Assembly (NCBI RefSeq): GCF_050624435.1
Contig: NC_134536.1
Coordinates: forward strand, 7,692,758-7,756,757
Reading direction: 5' to 3'
Length of the DNA stretch: 64,000 nt
Source: Tenrec ecaudatus
Lineage: Eukaryota > Chordata > Mammalia > Afrosoricida > Tenrecidae
Part shown: positions 12,065-24,559 of the stretch, piece by piece
Layout: each line of letters starts with the position of its first letter
Position numbering within the stretch: position 1 is the stretch's first letter
Translations under genes and position numbers: made by a program
The notes under the pieces: generated by a model
Database searches by the model: none
Told to the model about the DNA's origin: nothing
Seen by the model: only the letters and a program-made list of their open reading frames with translations

Positions 12065-12574
12065 TGCTCACATTTTGCTGGGGGCATTTCCAGCCACAAA
12101 AGACACAAGAACCCAGGAAATGGATGATTCGAAACAGGCAATACCCCGAGATGAAGCGCTTTTCTCCTCTGAGGTTACCTTGGGCGGTGGTGCTTTGTTT
12201 TCTTAGAAGTCACAGAAGCCCAGGGTTTCTGCCCAAGCGCCTTCCCTCCGAAACTTCCCCGGGCTCAGGTTTGCATCAGAGTCTCAGCTCTCCCAGCCTT
12301 CCCCAGCTCCCTCACCATGTTCTGCCAGAGCTGTTTCCTCTAATAAAACCCCTGCGTTTTAATGTCGTCTTGGCATTAGTTTCGCAGAGGACCTGGGGGT
12401 TGATGAAGAAATCAGGATCCTGCTGACTTCACAGAGGAGTGTTGGTGAAAGGCTGGAAGGATCCGCTTCTTGAACATTTGGTAGAACTTGCCTGCAAAAC
12501 CATGTGGGCTGGTGTTTTCTGGTAGGAACATAGCGAGTTTCACTTTCTTTAATTGTTGTAGTATGATCTAGACT

Positions 12575-12690
12575 TTCTTTTTTCTATCTTTTATTGCGGT
12601 TTGGGTGAACATTTACAGAGCACATTAGCTTCCCATTCCATCATTTATACACACTTTATGCCATTAGTTGCAATCCCCTTATGATTTAGG
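12575..12690 (-). mobile_element. L1-type repeat fragment
   Basis: TTTATTGCGGTTTGGGTGAA, then CATTTACAGAGCACATTAGC and TTGCAATCCCC is a sequence type I recall as abundant in afrotherian L1-derived repeats. A diverged second copy starts at ~50785 (GCAGAGCACATCAGTTTCCC). Confidence 0.4.
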
Positions 12691-12929
12691 CTTTCTAGTT
12701 CATTTTGAGTCACTTTTGGTAGTTAGGACTTTCTAGGAATTTGTCCGTTTCGCTTTTCTAATGCACCATCACACTGTTGGGTGCAGCTTTAGCTCTTTAA
12801 CCTCTGCTGGGTCGGAACCGAGGGTCAGCTTTTCAACTGTGTCTTCTGTTTCATCAGCTTTACCAGTGACACTGATCTTTCCAAGGAGCCGATTTGGGGC
12901 TTTTAAAATTTATTTTTGACACCTTCATT

Positions 12930-12966
12930 TTGCTATGAGTCAGAATCGGCTCCATGGCAGTGAGGT
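12930..12966 (+). mobile_element. AfroSINE 3' tail
   Basis: TGCTATGAGTCAGAATCGGC and TCCATGGCAGTGAGGTT are the SINE 3' end. Confidence 0.6.
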
Positions 12967-13020
12967 TATTTTTTGGTTGGTTGGTTTGGTTTTTTTGTTT
13001 GTTTGTTTTTTTCATCTTTT

Positions 13021-13213
13021 GGAGCCCTAGTGGTGTAGCTGGTTACTCCTTAGCCTTCAACTACAAGGTCAGCAGCTCAAAGCCACCAGCAGCTCCTGGG
13101 GAGAAACATGAGGCTTCCTACTCCCCTAAAGAGTTATCATCTCAGAAACCCACCGAGGCAGTTCTACCCCGCCCTGTAGGGTTGCTATCAGTCTCCACTC
13201 AACGGCAGTGATT
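13021..13213 (+). mobile_element. AfroSINE, near full length
   Basis: It begins GGAGCCCTAGTGGTGTAG and passes a diverged box-B-like AGCTCAAAGCCACCAG. It continues with AGAAACCCACCGAGGCAGTT and ends near CAACGGCAGTGA. Divergence is moderate. Confidence 0.85.
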
Positions 13214-13804
13214 TGTGACCTATATTCTCTATTTCGTTATTTTCCGCTCTTCAGTTCTAGCTTTCTGACTTTGGGTTTCTCCTGTGGTTCTTTTTGAAGT
13301 GCTGCATATCTACATTGTCCAAAGGTCAAACCATTCCTGTGTGTAATTTATCTGTGCTCAGAAAAATATCACACAGTTAAAGGAGGAATGCTGGGTTTTC
13401 TCAATCAGTAACTTTATAAGATTTGGCTTTCTTTTATAATTCATTGCTTGTGGGTTTTCCGTCCTTGAAGCACTGTATTTCAAAACGTTATCCATTTTGC
13501 AGCTTATGTAATTATATTTATACACAATCTGAGTCTTTCCTGGCAATACTTGATCCAGTAATTGTAGTGAGCAGCTACCATTCCATTTTGTCAAAGGGAA
13601 AAATGTACTTTTTCTAGCCAGGAAAAAGGTACAATTTAATCACTAATCAATCCAGTTGGTGACCAAAGAAAGGTCTTGAAAATTCCCGTTTTGTGAGAGG
13701 AAATGAACTATAACAACTAAATGCTTATCTGAAAGGGGTGGGGAGGGGGAAGAAACACCTGTGTGTAGAGAGGTCTCTTTGGTTATTGAAGACTCAGACT
13801 CCTT

Positions 13805-14220
13805 TGATATGGTGGTATTAGGGATTTATCTGTGTTCTCCTCAAAATATGTTATAAATCCTAACTTCTGTGCCTTTGGCTATATTCCTACTTGGGGAATG
13901 GGCAATCTTTGTTATGTTCATGAGTCGGGATTAATGCAGGGCATGTTTTGAGTCAATCTCTTTTGAAATATAAAAGAGCTTAAACAAGCAGGTAAGTAGA
14001 GGAGCCGTGGCATAAGGCAGATGCCAAGACCCAGAGAGACCTCCAAGGATCCAAGAAGCTGAAGCTGAAGAGACAAAGACCCTTCTCCAGAGCCAACGGG
14101 GAAAGACAGCTTCGCCTGGAGCCAGGCCTCTGAATTAGGGCTTCTGGCCTCCCACACGAGAGAAAATATAGATTTATGTTAGCAAAAGCCATCCAACTGT
14201 GCAGCCCTAGGTAACTGAGG
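13805..14220 (+). mobile_element. MaLR/MLT-like LTR fragment
   Basis: It contains CTCAAAATATGTTATAAATC (the remembered LTR consensus has CCAAAATTCATATGTTGAA), GTGGCATAAGGCAGA and GAGAAAATATAGATTTATGT, then AAGCCATCCAACT at the 3' side. Confidence 0.35.
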
Positions 14221-15299
14221 CATTAGGAAATAATATTAATTCAGTGGAGCCAATAATCCTTAAAAATTGGAAAGCGCTTGGATGAAATGGACTATTTGTC
14301 ATTATTCATTCAAACCAGATGCTGATAATAAAAATCTGGTAATCATTACTTGAAAATGTGACTTGGGATAGCATAGCTTCTTCCTTCAACATATTTATGA
14401 AAAACAAAAGTTCCGGGTTTAAGATGGAAAAGAATATGACTTGCATATGTTGCAGTCTAACCAAGTCAATGAGATTTAAACGAGATCGCAAAATATGCTT
14501 CTTCTTAACCTCAGAAACAACGAAAAAGTAATCAATAACCAGCTCGCTTTCAATTGCTAGCTTTGATGAAGCAATAACTATCCCAAGAGCGGATTGCAAG
14601 GGTTCAAAGTACAATCAGTAAAGCTTCCCTAAATGTTTGATGTTCTGCAGGGCTGGCCTACATGTGAGGCAGTCAGCTCTCCTCAAAGACGTCTGATGGA
14701 GCCAGGGCAAGAGCAGAGCAGAGGAGACGTGGGTAGAGAAGCATAAATACTGTTTGACCCACAACATGGGATGATCCCAGACTTCATGGACTCCTCTCTC
14801 CTGGAGACCCCACTAAGTAGACCGTCTACTTTGGGATAGTTTGCAGTCCCGGGTCCTTTGGGAGAAGTCAACGGTGTGTAAGAAAAGAACATTAAGGGCC
14901 ATTTCCTATGTATTTAGTCCTTCGAGGTCTGGAAGGGAAGCAGCAAACCAGTCCAAACAAGCAAACAAACACACAAACATCAGGATCTACTAGAGAAGCC
15001 TGTGGAAGATTTTGACAGTCACCAAGAGTGTCTAAAAGGTATTTTCCATGAATATTTTTAAGAGTTTCCAGTGTTAGATCAGCTCCTCTCACCGCGGTGG
15101 ACTTATTGAAGATCTCTGCCAGCCATAAGAAAAAGAAGGAGCGTGTCCTAAAGTCAACAAGTGGAAATCACAAAAGAGATGTCTACTGGCCTTCACAGTC
15201 TGTTCATTTGCCCGATAGTTATTAAATACAAAGACAGAAGAATCGATGCTTTGAAGTTGTAGGGTTGGTTAAGAGCATTGAATATGCTGTGAACTGCCA

Positions 15300-15580
15300 C
15301 AGAACTATAACCAGAGTGCTCCTTAGGAGCCAAGATGATGAGACTCCGTGTTGCTTGCTCTGGGCACATCTTTAGGAAAAGACCAATCACTAGAAAAAGA
15401 CATCGCATTGGAGAAAGTAGAGGGTCGATGAAAATAAGGGAGACCCTCGGTGAAACGGATCAATACAATAGTCACAACGATGGACTCAAACATAGCAATG
15501 ATCCTGAAGATGGTACAAGACCGGGCAACTTTCCATGAGTCAGAGCTGACTCACGGCAACTACCAACAACAACCAATGTG
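15300..15580 (+). mobile_element. RTE-type LINE 3' tail
   Basis: TGCTCCTTAGGAGCCAAGAT, AGGGAGACCCTCGGTGA, GGTACAAGACCGGGCAAC and ATGAGTCAGAGCTGACTCAC end in a CAACAACAAC-type tail, as expected for this family. Confidence 0.5.
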
Positions 15581-15984
15581 CAGACCGCAGCCCTGAGCGC
15601 CGGAGACCAACATGAGCCAGGCAGACGCCGGTTCTGAACGACGGGATTGATGTCATGGTAGAAGAAGGTAACACTGGACATGAAGCACAGCTCCAGGTCC
15701 ATCTCGAGCAGTGACTGGCTCAGAGAACACACCGAGCAAAGGGAAATCAAGGGGGAGAAGCAAATGGCCAGGGAAGCTGGTCTGATCTGGGGGCCAAGGA
15801 AGACTTTCTGGAGGAAGGCATGTTCCCCCTGATATCTGAGGAATGAATGAGTGTTAACCACATGGCAACTGAGACTTGCAAAAATAACCTAACCCCATCT
15901 GTTTCTTCAAACTACTTTGAGAGAAAATGCATGTCATATGAGAGAAAACACACCTGAACATTGTGGTTAATTTAGGGGAGCACA

Positions 15985-16020
<36 letters not shown>
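15985..16020. repeat. (GT)n(GA)n compound microsatellite
   Basis: A short GT run passes directly into about 12 GA units. Confidence 0.9.
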
Positions 16021-16100
16021 CTTTGACAGTGGTTCTTGCATGAAATAGCTCTGCATGGAATCATGATGTATCAAGGCATCAAACGCCTAAAAACAAACAA

Positions 16101-16212
16101 CTCACTGCCATTGAGTTGATCCCAATGCTCAGTGACCCTGTAGAACAGAATAGAAACACCCCCGTGGGTTTCTGATATCTTTAAAGGAGTAGAAAACATC
16201 TTTCTCACTCCA
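16101..16212 (-). mobile_element. AfroSINE, truncated
   Basis: ACTCACTGCCATTGAGTTGA, then GTGGGTTTCTGA. The head with box A is missing. Confidence 0.7.
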
Positions 16213-16449
16213 GAAAAAGCAAAAGCCTTTTTTCAAAATGAATTTATAAGTAAATGATATTACTTTCCTTTAAGTTTCCCACTCGTACTCATAGAACCTT
16301 CACAGACACATGTTCTAAGTCTGATGTACTGTACTGTGTAAACATGCTTTATAATGGTCCTTGTGCAAACCCCATTTTAACCCAGCTTCAGTCATCAGAC
16401 AAAGAATGTCGGCTATTCCAAGTCAACAATCTATATATTTTAGTCTAAA

Positions 16450-17540
16450 GAGCGGTCCTTTCCATATATATTTTCCATTCTTCTACAGTATTTTAAATTC
16501 TGTATCATTGGCCTAATTAATGATAATATCAATATGCCCCATGGGAATATTTAGAATTACTGTATGACCCAGGAGAATGATTTATAATGTTCCTTAATAA
16601 AATGATAATGATGTCACTAAAGTGGACCAGAGACATCCATAAATCACAGGCATACAAATGTAATTTGAGCTCACACTTAATCATAGCCCTAATCTAAGCA
16701 TAATTTGTTTTATAATGTGATCCTACTCAATACTTGCGCTCATGAAGAGATAACTAAAGATATGAGCGCTATAGCAAAGTATAGTGAAGAACTCAGATGG
16801 TGTCCAGCTATCAGAAAGAATATCATCTGGGGTCTTAACGGCTTGCCATCTAAGTGCGGTGTCGCTAAGTCGCTAAGTCCACAAGGAAGAAAGAAGCACA
16901 TCAGCCTGGGTGATCCAAGGAGTGGAAGTAATAAAATCTAAGAGTGGAGGAGAGAATGGTGGAAGAGCTTAAATTCTAAGGACCCAGTTTTCAGGAAGCG
17001 ATGGATGCTGTGAACGCCCTAAATCCGTTTGCAGTGTCTTCACACAGGTCACGCGTCGTGAGAATCCCCTCTGACCATTGGCCAGGGATGGGAACAGCCT
17101 TGCGATCAGAGTGCACTGGACAAGTGGCCTCGTGCAAACCCGTTAGGTTAAAATTTAACACCGTATCATTGGTTCTCCCTTGTGACCCATTTTAAATTTG
17201 TTCTAGTTCTAACGATCTTCTGCTTTCTTTTTCCATTGAGGTTTTTCTCTGTATTCTTTTGTTACTATTGTGGGGATCTTTTGTTACTTTTGTTTTTTTG
17301 AGTGTGTATGTTTTTCTTTATATGAAACCCAGGATGTTACATATAGAGAGACAGTAACTGGATTATGGTTTCCTGGGGTTATGGCAGAGGAGGTTGGAGA
17401 GAAATAGAAAGCTAATCATAATGAGGACAAGAGAGATGAAGATGTTCTAAATGGATTGTGGTGATGATTTAAGCCAGTGAATTGTGGGGTATGTGAATTG
17501 CATATCAATAATAGATTTAAAAAAGAAAACAAAATACGCC
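16450..17540 (+). mobile_element. L1-type 3' UTR repeat
   Basis: It shares long ordered blocks with 21655-22570: GGTGCCCAGCTA/GGTGTCCAGCTA, AGAAAGAATA and CATCTGGGGTCTTAA. It shares others with 22840-23390 and 53755-54320: CCCCTCTGACCATTGGCCAG, CCATTTTAAATTTGTTCTAG and AACCCAGGAT. Four copies in one window define a young, abundant family. Confidence 0.5.
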
Positions 17541-19507
17541 CCACTGACGTGGTTGATCTGGCCACTGGGAGAGCACGCGCAAACCTGTTTAATCCTTTCG
17601 GGCAACAACACTCCGCTAAGAAAAAGAATGTTAGCCACTCTTGATGAGGAGGCCAGGGGCACCCAGGAAGTGATCTTCTTGCTTCCCGACTGGAACATTT
17701 ACCCCCAGGATTGAACTCAGGAGTCCTTACCCACTTACCACCTACGCTCTCTCTTCAGGGTCCTGGCCACAGGTCTGACAACCTAAGCCTCCCTCTTCCT
17801 CATCCCTCTTAGTCTGGAAGCTCCCCTGCCACCCACCCCTGTCCAGCGTCGCAGCAATGTGCAATCTCCGGTTACAGGCGGGGCATGGTTGCTCAGGAGC
17901 TGTCTTGACCATGAGTAGAACCCGGGTTTCCCACATGAAAGAGAGACGAGTCCCATGGAACCACCACAGCCCACGGCTCTCCTGGGCCCTGAGTAACAGA
18001 GTTGATGCCAACAAACACATCTCTCACTGCCAACAGCATGAGTGCCTTCTCTTTTCAGCCATGGTGCCTTGGGAGAAGGGCGTCAGAGAGGTGCACATGC
18101 TTTGCTCTGCCAATCAAATGAGCCTCGTGTTTCCCCGGAGCCAACCCAAAGCCAGGCCGCACAGACCCTCATTTTCGTAATTGGGAAATGAGCTGCCCAC
18201 GGGCAGACATGAATGCATCGTTATCTCAGCTGAGCCACATTTTAAAATAAAGTTCTCTGTGTTCTGGGGACAGAGACTGGCTGCTCAGTTGCAAGGGTGT
18301 TCCAAAGACACCCATTAACGTAATGAGGAGACAAGGGAAGCCAACATAGGACTTCTCCTTCCCTGCTTTTAAATTTGGCTCCATTGAACTCTGCCAACTG
18401 CCACCGATCCACCATTCTTTCTAAACCATCTCAGAATGGGATGTTGAGAGAGGCTAAATGTCCCTAATTAAATGAAGTCCCATTAAAGCAATTCAACAGG
18501 GCTCTTAAAGGGGAGAAATAAAACTAGGTTAGGACACTGTGGTGTCAGAAGTTTAAAGGGAAAGACAGGCCTGGGATATTTTCTTACTTCTGTCACTTTG
18601 TGCCTTCATTCGCTCTTCAACTTCTGAGGCACCAGAGAGAGTGACTAATATTGTCCCTGAGGGATGAGGCCATTGCTGCTCCATGATTCACCTTCAGGTT
18701 GATGATTCCACCCCACACAACCTCACTCAGTGCACCAGTGAAAAATGTTCCTGTTTAGCTCATTGTCAGGCTGAACGTTATATTTTTTCCACTTACATTT
18801 TTTCTTGGGTAAAGACCAAAATCAAGGAACATTATAACTCAAGAAATCTCCCCCTGTCTCTACCCACTGACCCATCCATCAATTCAACTGTCCACCATGA
18901 ACTCACTGAGTGGTGATTCATTGGCTATCCATTATATTCCAGGCACTGTTTGAAGTATTGAGGATTCAGCTGCAGAACAAGAAAAGCAAGGTCACTTGCC
19001 CTCATTTGGACTTAAATTCTACTTGGGAGAAAGAAATGGAATACAATCAACAAATGATCAAAGAAACTTCAGAAAGAGAGAAAACGATGCAGGATGATGA
19101 GATATGGAAAGACCTGAGCAGGTACATCCAGGGTCAGTTTAGCAATTACATAACCGGATTTCCTTTGATCTTAAATAGAGAATCTTAGCACATTTCTATC
19201 AAGGATTCTGAACAAATATGATTCTCATTCTCTGTGAAGAAGGGTGAAGGATATTGAAGCTATTTTTCTTTAGACTCCACTGGTTCCTGGTAACAAAGCT
19301 CATCCCCAGTCTACTGACACAGGAGATTGTGACTCAGCTCAGTTCTTGCGTACTAAGATGCACTGATGTGCTGGCCTTGAGCTCTAGTGCTATGGATAAA
19401 AGTTCTTCATCAACCTTTAACTCTGTCTCTCAAACTCACAAATCTCCACATCTACTAGGAATAGGAGCTAGGCGCCTCCATCCTGCTCAAAAAAAAAAAA
19501 AAAAAAT

Positions 19508-19698
19508 ACTGCCATCGAGCCAATTCTGACTCAGAGCGACTCTATTGGGCAGCCGGGCACAACTTCCCTGTGAGTTCCTGAGACTGTGACTCGTTACAGG
19601 AGTAAAAATCCTGTCTTTCTCCTGGGAAGTGGCTGATGGTTTCGAATTAGTGACCTTACACAGCCCAGTGAACAAGCACTACACCACCAGGGCTCCTC
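19508..19698 (-). mobile_element. AfroSINE, near full length
   Basis: Runs from ACTGCCATCGAGCCAATTCT to CACCACCAGGGCTCC. It is preceded by an A-rich stretch at 19488-19506 on the + strand. Confidence 0.85.
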
Positions 19699-19854
19699 CC
19701 GCCCAGAGACTGGAAATTATCCAAGGCCTAAGCCGAAGATCAAAAGGAATGCAAGTAATCTTTATGCATGTGTAGGCATTGGGAATAAAAAGTGGGTGGA
19801 GTTTCACATGCTTTGGGTGTGCATCTCCAATCCTGGAGAAGGACATTATGCCTG

Positions 19855-19960
19855 GTGAAGTAGAGGGGCAGTGAAAGAGGAAGCCCCTCGCTGAGATGGA
19901 TCGATACGGTGGCTGCAGGACAATGGGCACAGATAAAATAAAGATCGTGAGGCTGGGGCT
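19855..19960 (+). mobile_element. RTE-type LINE 3' tail fragment
   Basis: GGGGCAGTGAAAGAGGAAGC, CGCTGAGATGGATCGATACG and GTGGCTGCAGGACAATGGGC match the family tail seen near 2640 and 42800. Confidence 0.5.
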
Positions 19961-21654
19961 GGAGCAGACAGCATTGAGCATTGTTCATAAGTGCTCCACA
20001 AGTGAAAATCAACTCCGTGGTGTCTGACCATGGAGTCTCTGAGCCAGTATCAGACTCTTGCTGCCATGACATCACACTGTCCCCTGTGGTCGGGAGAACC
20101 CAGGAGCAGTGGACCTGGGGTATGGCTGGCAAGCCCACTTCCCTGCACATCTCAGAACAGGTGACAAAGAAAACGACACCAAACAGAAATGCATCTCATT
20201 GGTTATAATTATGCTGGCAACCCTGCTTATTCATGTTGATCCTTGAGTTGGGAACCCACGGGCGTTGTGCTGGGCAATAATTGAATGTCCCATCTCACTT
20301 CCTCTTGTTTGCCCTTTTCCCTTTCACCGTGGACGTGGGCTCTTTTTACAGGGTCAGCTTATCTCACTGGCCCATAACTGTTACTTTCTGTGTGATGTTG
20401 AAACTTCCACTGATTGCCCAGTGGAAGCCCTCCCCACCCAGACATCTTTGTCTTGTCGACACTGCCCAAGACATTGTTTAGGAGTCTTTGCTATCTGGCA
20501 AGAACAGTCCCCCGTCCTTGATTTTTGTATTTGTCATAGCCCTTGGCCTTGTCCCAGCAATGCTCCAAGGAAGCCTAGATTTCTGTTGTTGTTGTTGTTT
20601 ACCACACCAGTCTTGGTACCTGGAATGTGCTCTGCATTGTCCGTTGGGCTCTGGGAATTAGGCAGGATGTCAGAAGCAGCTGGCTGCTTAAAAAAAGGTC
20701 CTGTCCTGGGAGAGCCTCCAAAGGTTGTGAGCACAGGATGGTGCTTCCAATTAGACTAATCATACACGATCCCTGTGTGTCATGTTCTCCTGTGAAGTCA
20801 ACATGTTTCTTGATCTGAAGCGCCAAGTTTTCTTCCCCGCTTTGTAATTATCTTCTACCAACGAGTTCTTCTTTGTTTTTGTTTTTTGTTTTTTACTACC
20901 CTTGATATTCTGAGCTTGATTTCACTTCACCAAACCATACCTCTAAATGATAATATTCTCCAAAGCTTCACAAACCTCTGCTTTCCTTTCTTTAAAGAGA
21001 GGCATCACAAGACAGGGTCCTGCATGGAGTGGGAGACAAATGTGGAAGAAAACTCAAAATCCTACCTCTTCAAAACCACGTTGACAAAGGGGACCTCACC
21101 CCAGCTGGGGTCAGTTTTTCAAGAGGTGAGGAGCGGGAGACCATTCCGTTGCTGCCATACCACATTGTGCTCAGGTCACCCCCAATCAACAGATGATCCT
21201 ACTGAAGTGACAGACAAAACGTCCTGGAAATTCCAGCCAATATGGAGGAAGAAAAGCGTGCATGTCTTGGAGAAGGTGATTACATTTCTGTTGGTAGGAA
21301 AACAGGGAAGAGCAACCTCTCATCAAGAAAAAAAAAAAACTTAAGAATACTTATATAGAGCCCAAGGGGAGAAAATGCCTGGTACCATGTCCCTAATTAG
21401 ACACTTTCCACCTGGCTTCCATCCAACACCTGGGGACGCAGGTTGTGTGCTGGAGACTATTGGGACTTTAGACTCTGTCCTTTTGAGACACGTGGCATCC
21501 TTCACAAACCACACCAGAAGGACTTGATGTGAAAACCCCACTGTGTGAACTGGACTTTACCTCGAACGCACCTGGAGCCCTTGGACTTGAGGATGCTGCC
21601 CCAAGGGCTGGCAGTCGTTGGGCTTTGGTTCAGATGTCTTACCGCAGGGGTCCC

Positions 21655-22580
21655 TAATGGATGATGGTGCAGACTACCATACAGTCACTATCCAGTACAT
21701 CCCTTGCTTCGTTATGACCTGTATTCATCTGGTAGGCATGGTTCTACCATGGTGAATGAATAGGACTGAAAATTTTTCCCTATCACCAACCCCCACTGTT
21801 TGTGTAAATAGGGTTGAGTCACTTACGAGGTTAATATGTACAAGTCAACAATTCATGTATTGAGATTTGTAGCTGGTCTATACTTGTATATCCTCTGCTC
21901 AGCAGTGTTTTAAATGCTATCCCATTGGCTAAATTAATGGCACTGTCAATAGAATTACCTGATGCTCCAGAGTTATAACATAAAATGGCAGCGATATGTG
22001 TAAGCCATCAACATAGGAATGAAATTGGTGTTTGACTTTAATTCTAAGCCCAATCTAAAAACAATTAGTTACTAAGACATGGCCCCGCTTGATGCTCACC
22101 CTGAAGAAGAGATCGCTGAAGAAGGGTGCTATAGCAAAGCGTGGTGAAGAAATCAGACGGTGCCCAGCTAGCAGAAAGAATAACACCTGGGGCATTAAAA
22201 ACGGGTCTTCGAACATGCAGCCATCTAAGGGAGACATCAACTGAGTCCACATGGAAGAAGCTCACCAGTCGGTGTGACCCAAGGCTTATAAAGAATAAAG
22301 TCCAAATCTGAAGGAGGGGAAAGTATCAGACTTTAAATGTGAACACCTCATTTGCAGGCTGTGGATGACAGTGAAAGCCCCCAATTCACCAGATTAAGCC
22401 TCTGGTGAACCCCCTCTGACCATACCCAAGGGATTTGAGTAGTTTGCTATCAGACAGAGGCAAAGCCGACTACAGCAGATTAGGTTAAGGTGGGGAAATA
22501 AGAGAGAAACTGATCACAATGACTACATATAACCCCCTCCCAGGGGGATGGACAGCAAAAAAATGGGTAGAGGGAGATAT
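21655..22580 (+). mobile_element. L1-type 3' UTR repeat
   Basis: It is homologous in order to 16450-17100: GCTATAGCAAAGCGTGGTGA, CAGCTAGCAGAAAGAATAAC and TCTGACCATACCCAAGGGAT. It continues into the terminal block at 22570-22810. Confidence 0.5.
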
Positions 22581-22810
22581 TGGTCAGCATAAGACCTGAA
22601 AAAATAATAACAATTTATAAATTATCAAAAGTTCATGAGGGAGTGAAGGGGGTTGGGAGGAATGAGAAACTGATAGCAAGGGCTCAAGAAAATGTTTTGA
22701 AAATGATGATGGCAACAAATGTACAAGTGTGGCTGATGCAGTGTATGGATGCATGTATTGTGATAAAACTTGTACGAGCCCCTCAAAATGATTAAAATAA
22801 TAATAATAAA
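22570..22810 (+). mobile_element. L1-type terminal block with A-rich tail
   Basis: TTCATGAGGGAG, AATGATGATGGCAACAAATG and TGTACGAGCCCCTCAAAATG end in TAATAATAATAAAATG. The reverse complements lie at 35041-35330 and 55785-56000. Confidence 0.55.
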
Positions 22811-22819
22811 ATGCAATAT

Positions 22820-23390
22820 CTTATCATTTGACCTCACTTTTGACCCATTTTAAAGCTTTTTCAGTGTTTGTTTGTTTTTTAAGCAAAGGGGTAATGCATG
22901 TGAATTAAGCCTCTTGTGAACCCCCTCTGAACATAGACCAGGGATGTGCAGAGCCTTGCTAGCATGCAGAGTGCATTAGAGAGTGGATTATTACAGATTC
23001 CATTAGGTTAAAGTGTAACCCCTCACCACTGGATCTCATTTTAAATTTGTTGTAGTTTTTAATATTTTCTGCTCTTTTCTCAACTGAGATTTTTGCGTTA
23101 CATTATTGTTGTCGTCTGTTTCTTTGTTCTGGATGCTTCCCTGTATTGAGATGCACGATAGGTAGATATATGGGGACAGGAACTGGCTGAATGGTTTCTT
23201 GGGGGGGAGGGGGGGCACTGAGGGGAATGGGGAGCTTAGTAACAACAAGTGCAGGAATGAAGAAACTGTTCTCAAATGGAATGGATTGTGGTGATGTGTG
23301 TACAACTCTTCTCAATATGACTGAACTACTGAATCGTATGATAAGTGAACTATATGCCAATAAACTGTTTTGTTTTTTTTTAAAAAAAAC
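22820..23390 (+). mobile_element. L1-type 3' repeat, second copy in tandem
   Basis: GACCCATTTTAAAGC, GTGAACCCCCTCTGAACATA, CCAGGGATGTGCAGAGCC and GGTTTCTTGGGG end near GCCAATAAACTG plus a T/A-rich tail. The same series occurs at 17060-17530 and 53755-54320. Confidence 0.5.
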
Positions 23391-23454
23391 CTCAAAATTC
23401 TACAAAAAGCCAGGCTTCCCGGTCTGAGAGAAACTAGTCAAAACAAAACAAAAC

Positions 23455-23820
23455 TCGCTGCCCCTGAGTCACTCCAAGTCCTCCTGTCGACACCAGAACT
23501 GCTCGGCGGGCTCCAAGGTTGCAAATCATTTCTCTCTGCATAATTTTCTTCCCAGAGAATTCACATATATCCGTTCATAGTTCTCGCTCATATTAAGCAG
23601 GGTTGTGTCTCATCATCATTCTCCCCCCACCTCCCCTGCCATGTGCCTGTGCAGTATTGTTCCAGTTTAATGTCCTGGATTTCACCATTTCATATACAGA
23701 AAACCATACAAAACACAATCCAGAAACAAACAAAATGCCTCCTCTTTCCCCCTCCAAGCTGCTGGTAGGTTTGAACTACTGACCTTGTGGTTAGCAGCTC
23801 AACACCACCAGGGCTCCTGG
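23455..23820 (-). mobile_element. AfroSINE split into two pieces
   Basis: The 3' part (CGCTGCCCCTGAGTCACTCC) is at 23456-23530. The 5' part (AAGCTGCTGGTAGGTTTGAA to CACCACCAGGGCTCC) is at 23755-23818. About 220 bp of unrelated sequence separates them, suggesting a later insertion. Confidence 0.6.
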
Positions 23821-24559
23821 GGGAGACTGGTAGAACCAAAATAATGATGGCCCTTCGTGTCTCAAACTGAAGCCACCTCTGTGGCACAACCGTCAGCCAC
23901 AAGACAGGCAGGCCTGCCATGTGGACAATGACCCCAGAGAGGTACTCGGTGTCTATGACAACCAAACATTTGCTAACACCTGCATATGCATTTGTCCAGG
24001 GAAAAAGCTCATAAACAAAAAACGGAAAGGGAAAAGCGTAACTGAAAATGGCAAATACCAGATGTGGGAGAAGAGCTGTTAACGTCACGTGAATTACAAT
24101 CAATGCAACAAAACAAGATGTAGATGAATCTTTGAATGGAAAGGCAATGGACTCGGTAAACTTTCTCTCAAATCACGATAAAAAGGTTTGGGCTTGGGTT
24201 TGTTTCTTTTTCTAAAGGATAGTTGGAAGGGAAGGTGAAAGAGGGATTGTTTGGGAGACACTGAGCTTCTGTCAACAGGGATGGGAACATTTGGAACTCA
24301 ATCCTGGTGATGATTGGAAAACATGATGAATGCTCTCCGTGTCATGGAATTGTACATATACAACATGCCGAAATGACAATTATTAGGTAAATACTTCCCA
24401 CCACGACAATGAAATCCATCAATTTAAAAAATACCCAAGACCGAGCTGAAAGGGCAAAGAGGCCCCGTTGCTGAGGGGATATCGGGTTGCTGGGGTTGCT
24501 AGGGGCTGGGGAATTGGTTCCAGCTCAGTGACCTTACGGACGACAAAGAGAGAAATGGC

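Noticed and set aside
13021-13110. tRNA-like box A/box B sequences in many SINE heads
   Set aside because: These are AfroSINE promoters. None folds into an intact tRNA with a plausible anticodon arm by eye.
20265-20759. 164-codon ORF on +, Cys- and Leu-rich
   Set aside because: No family resemblance, no splice signals that would extend it, and it sits in repeat-rich intergenic DNA. Chance ORFs of this size are expected.
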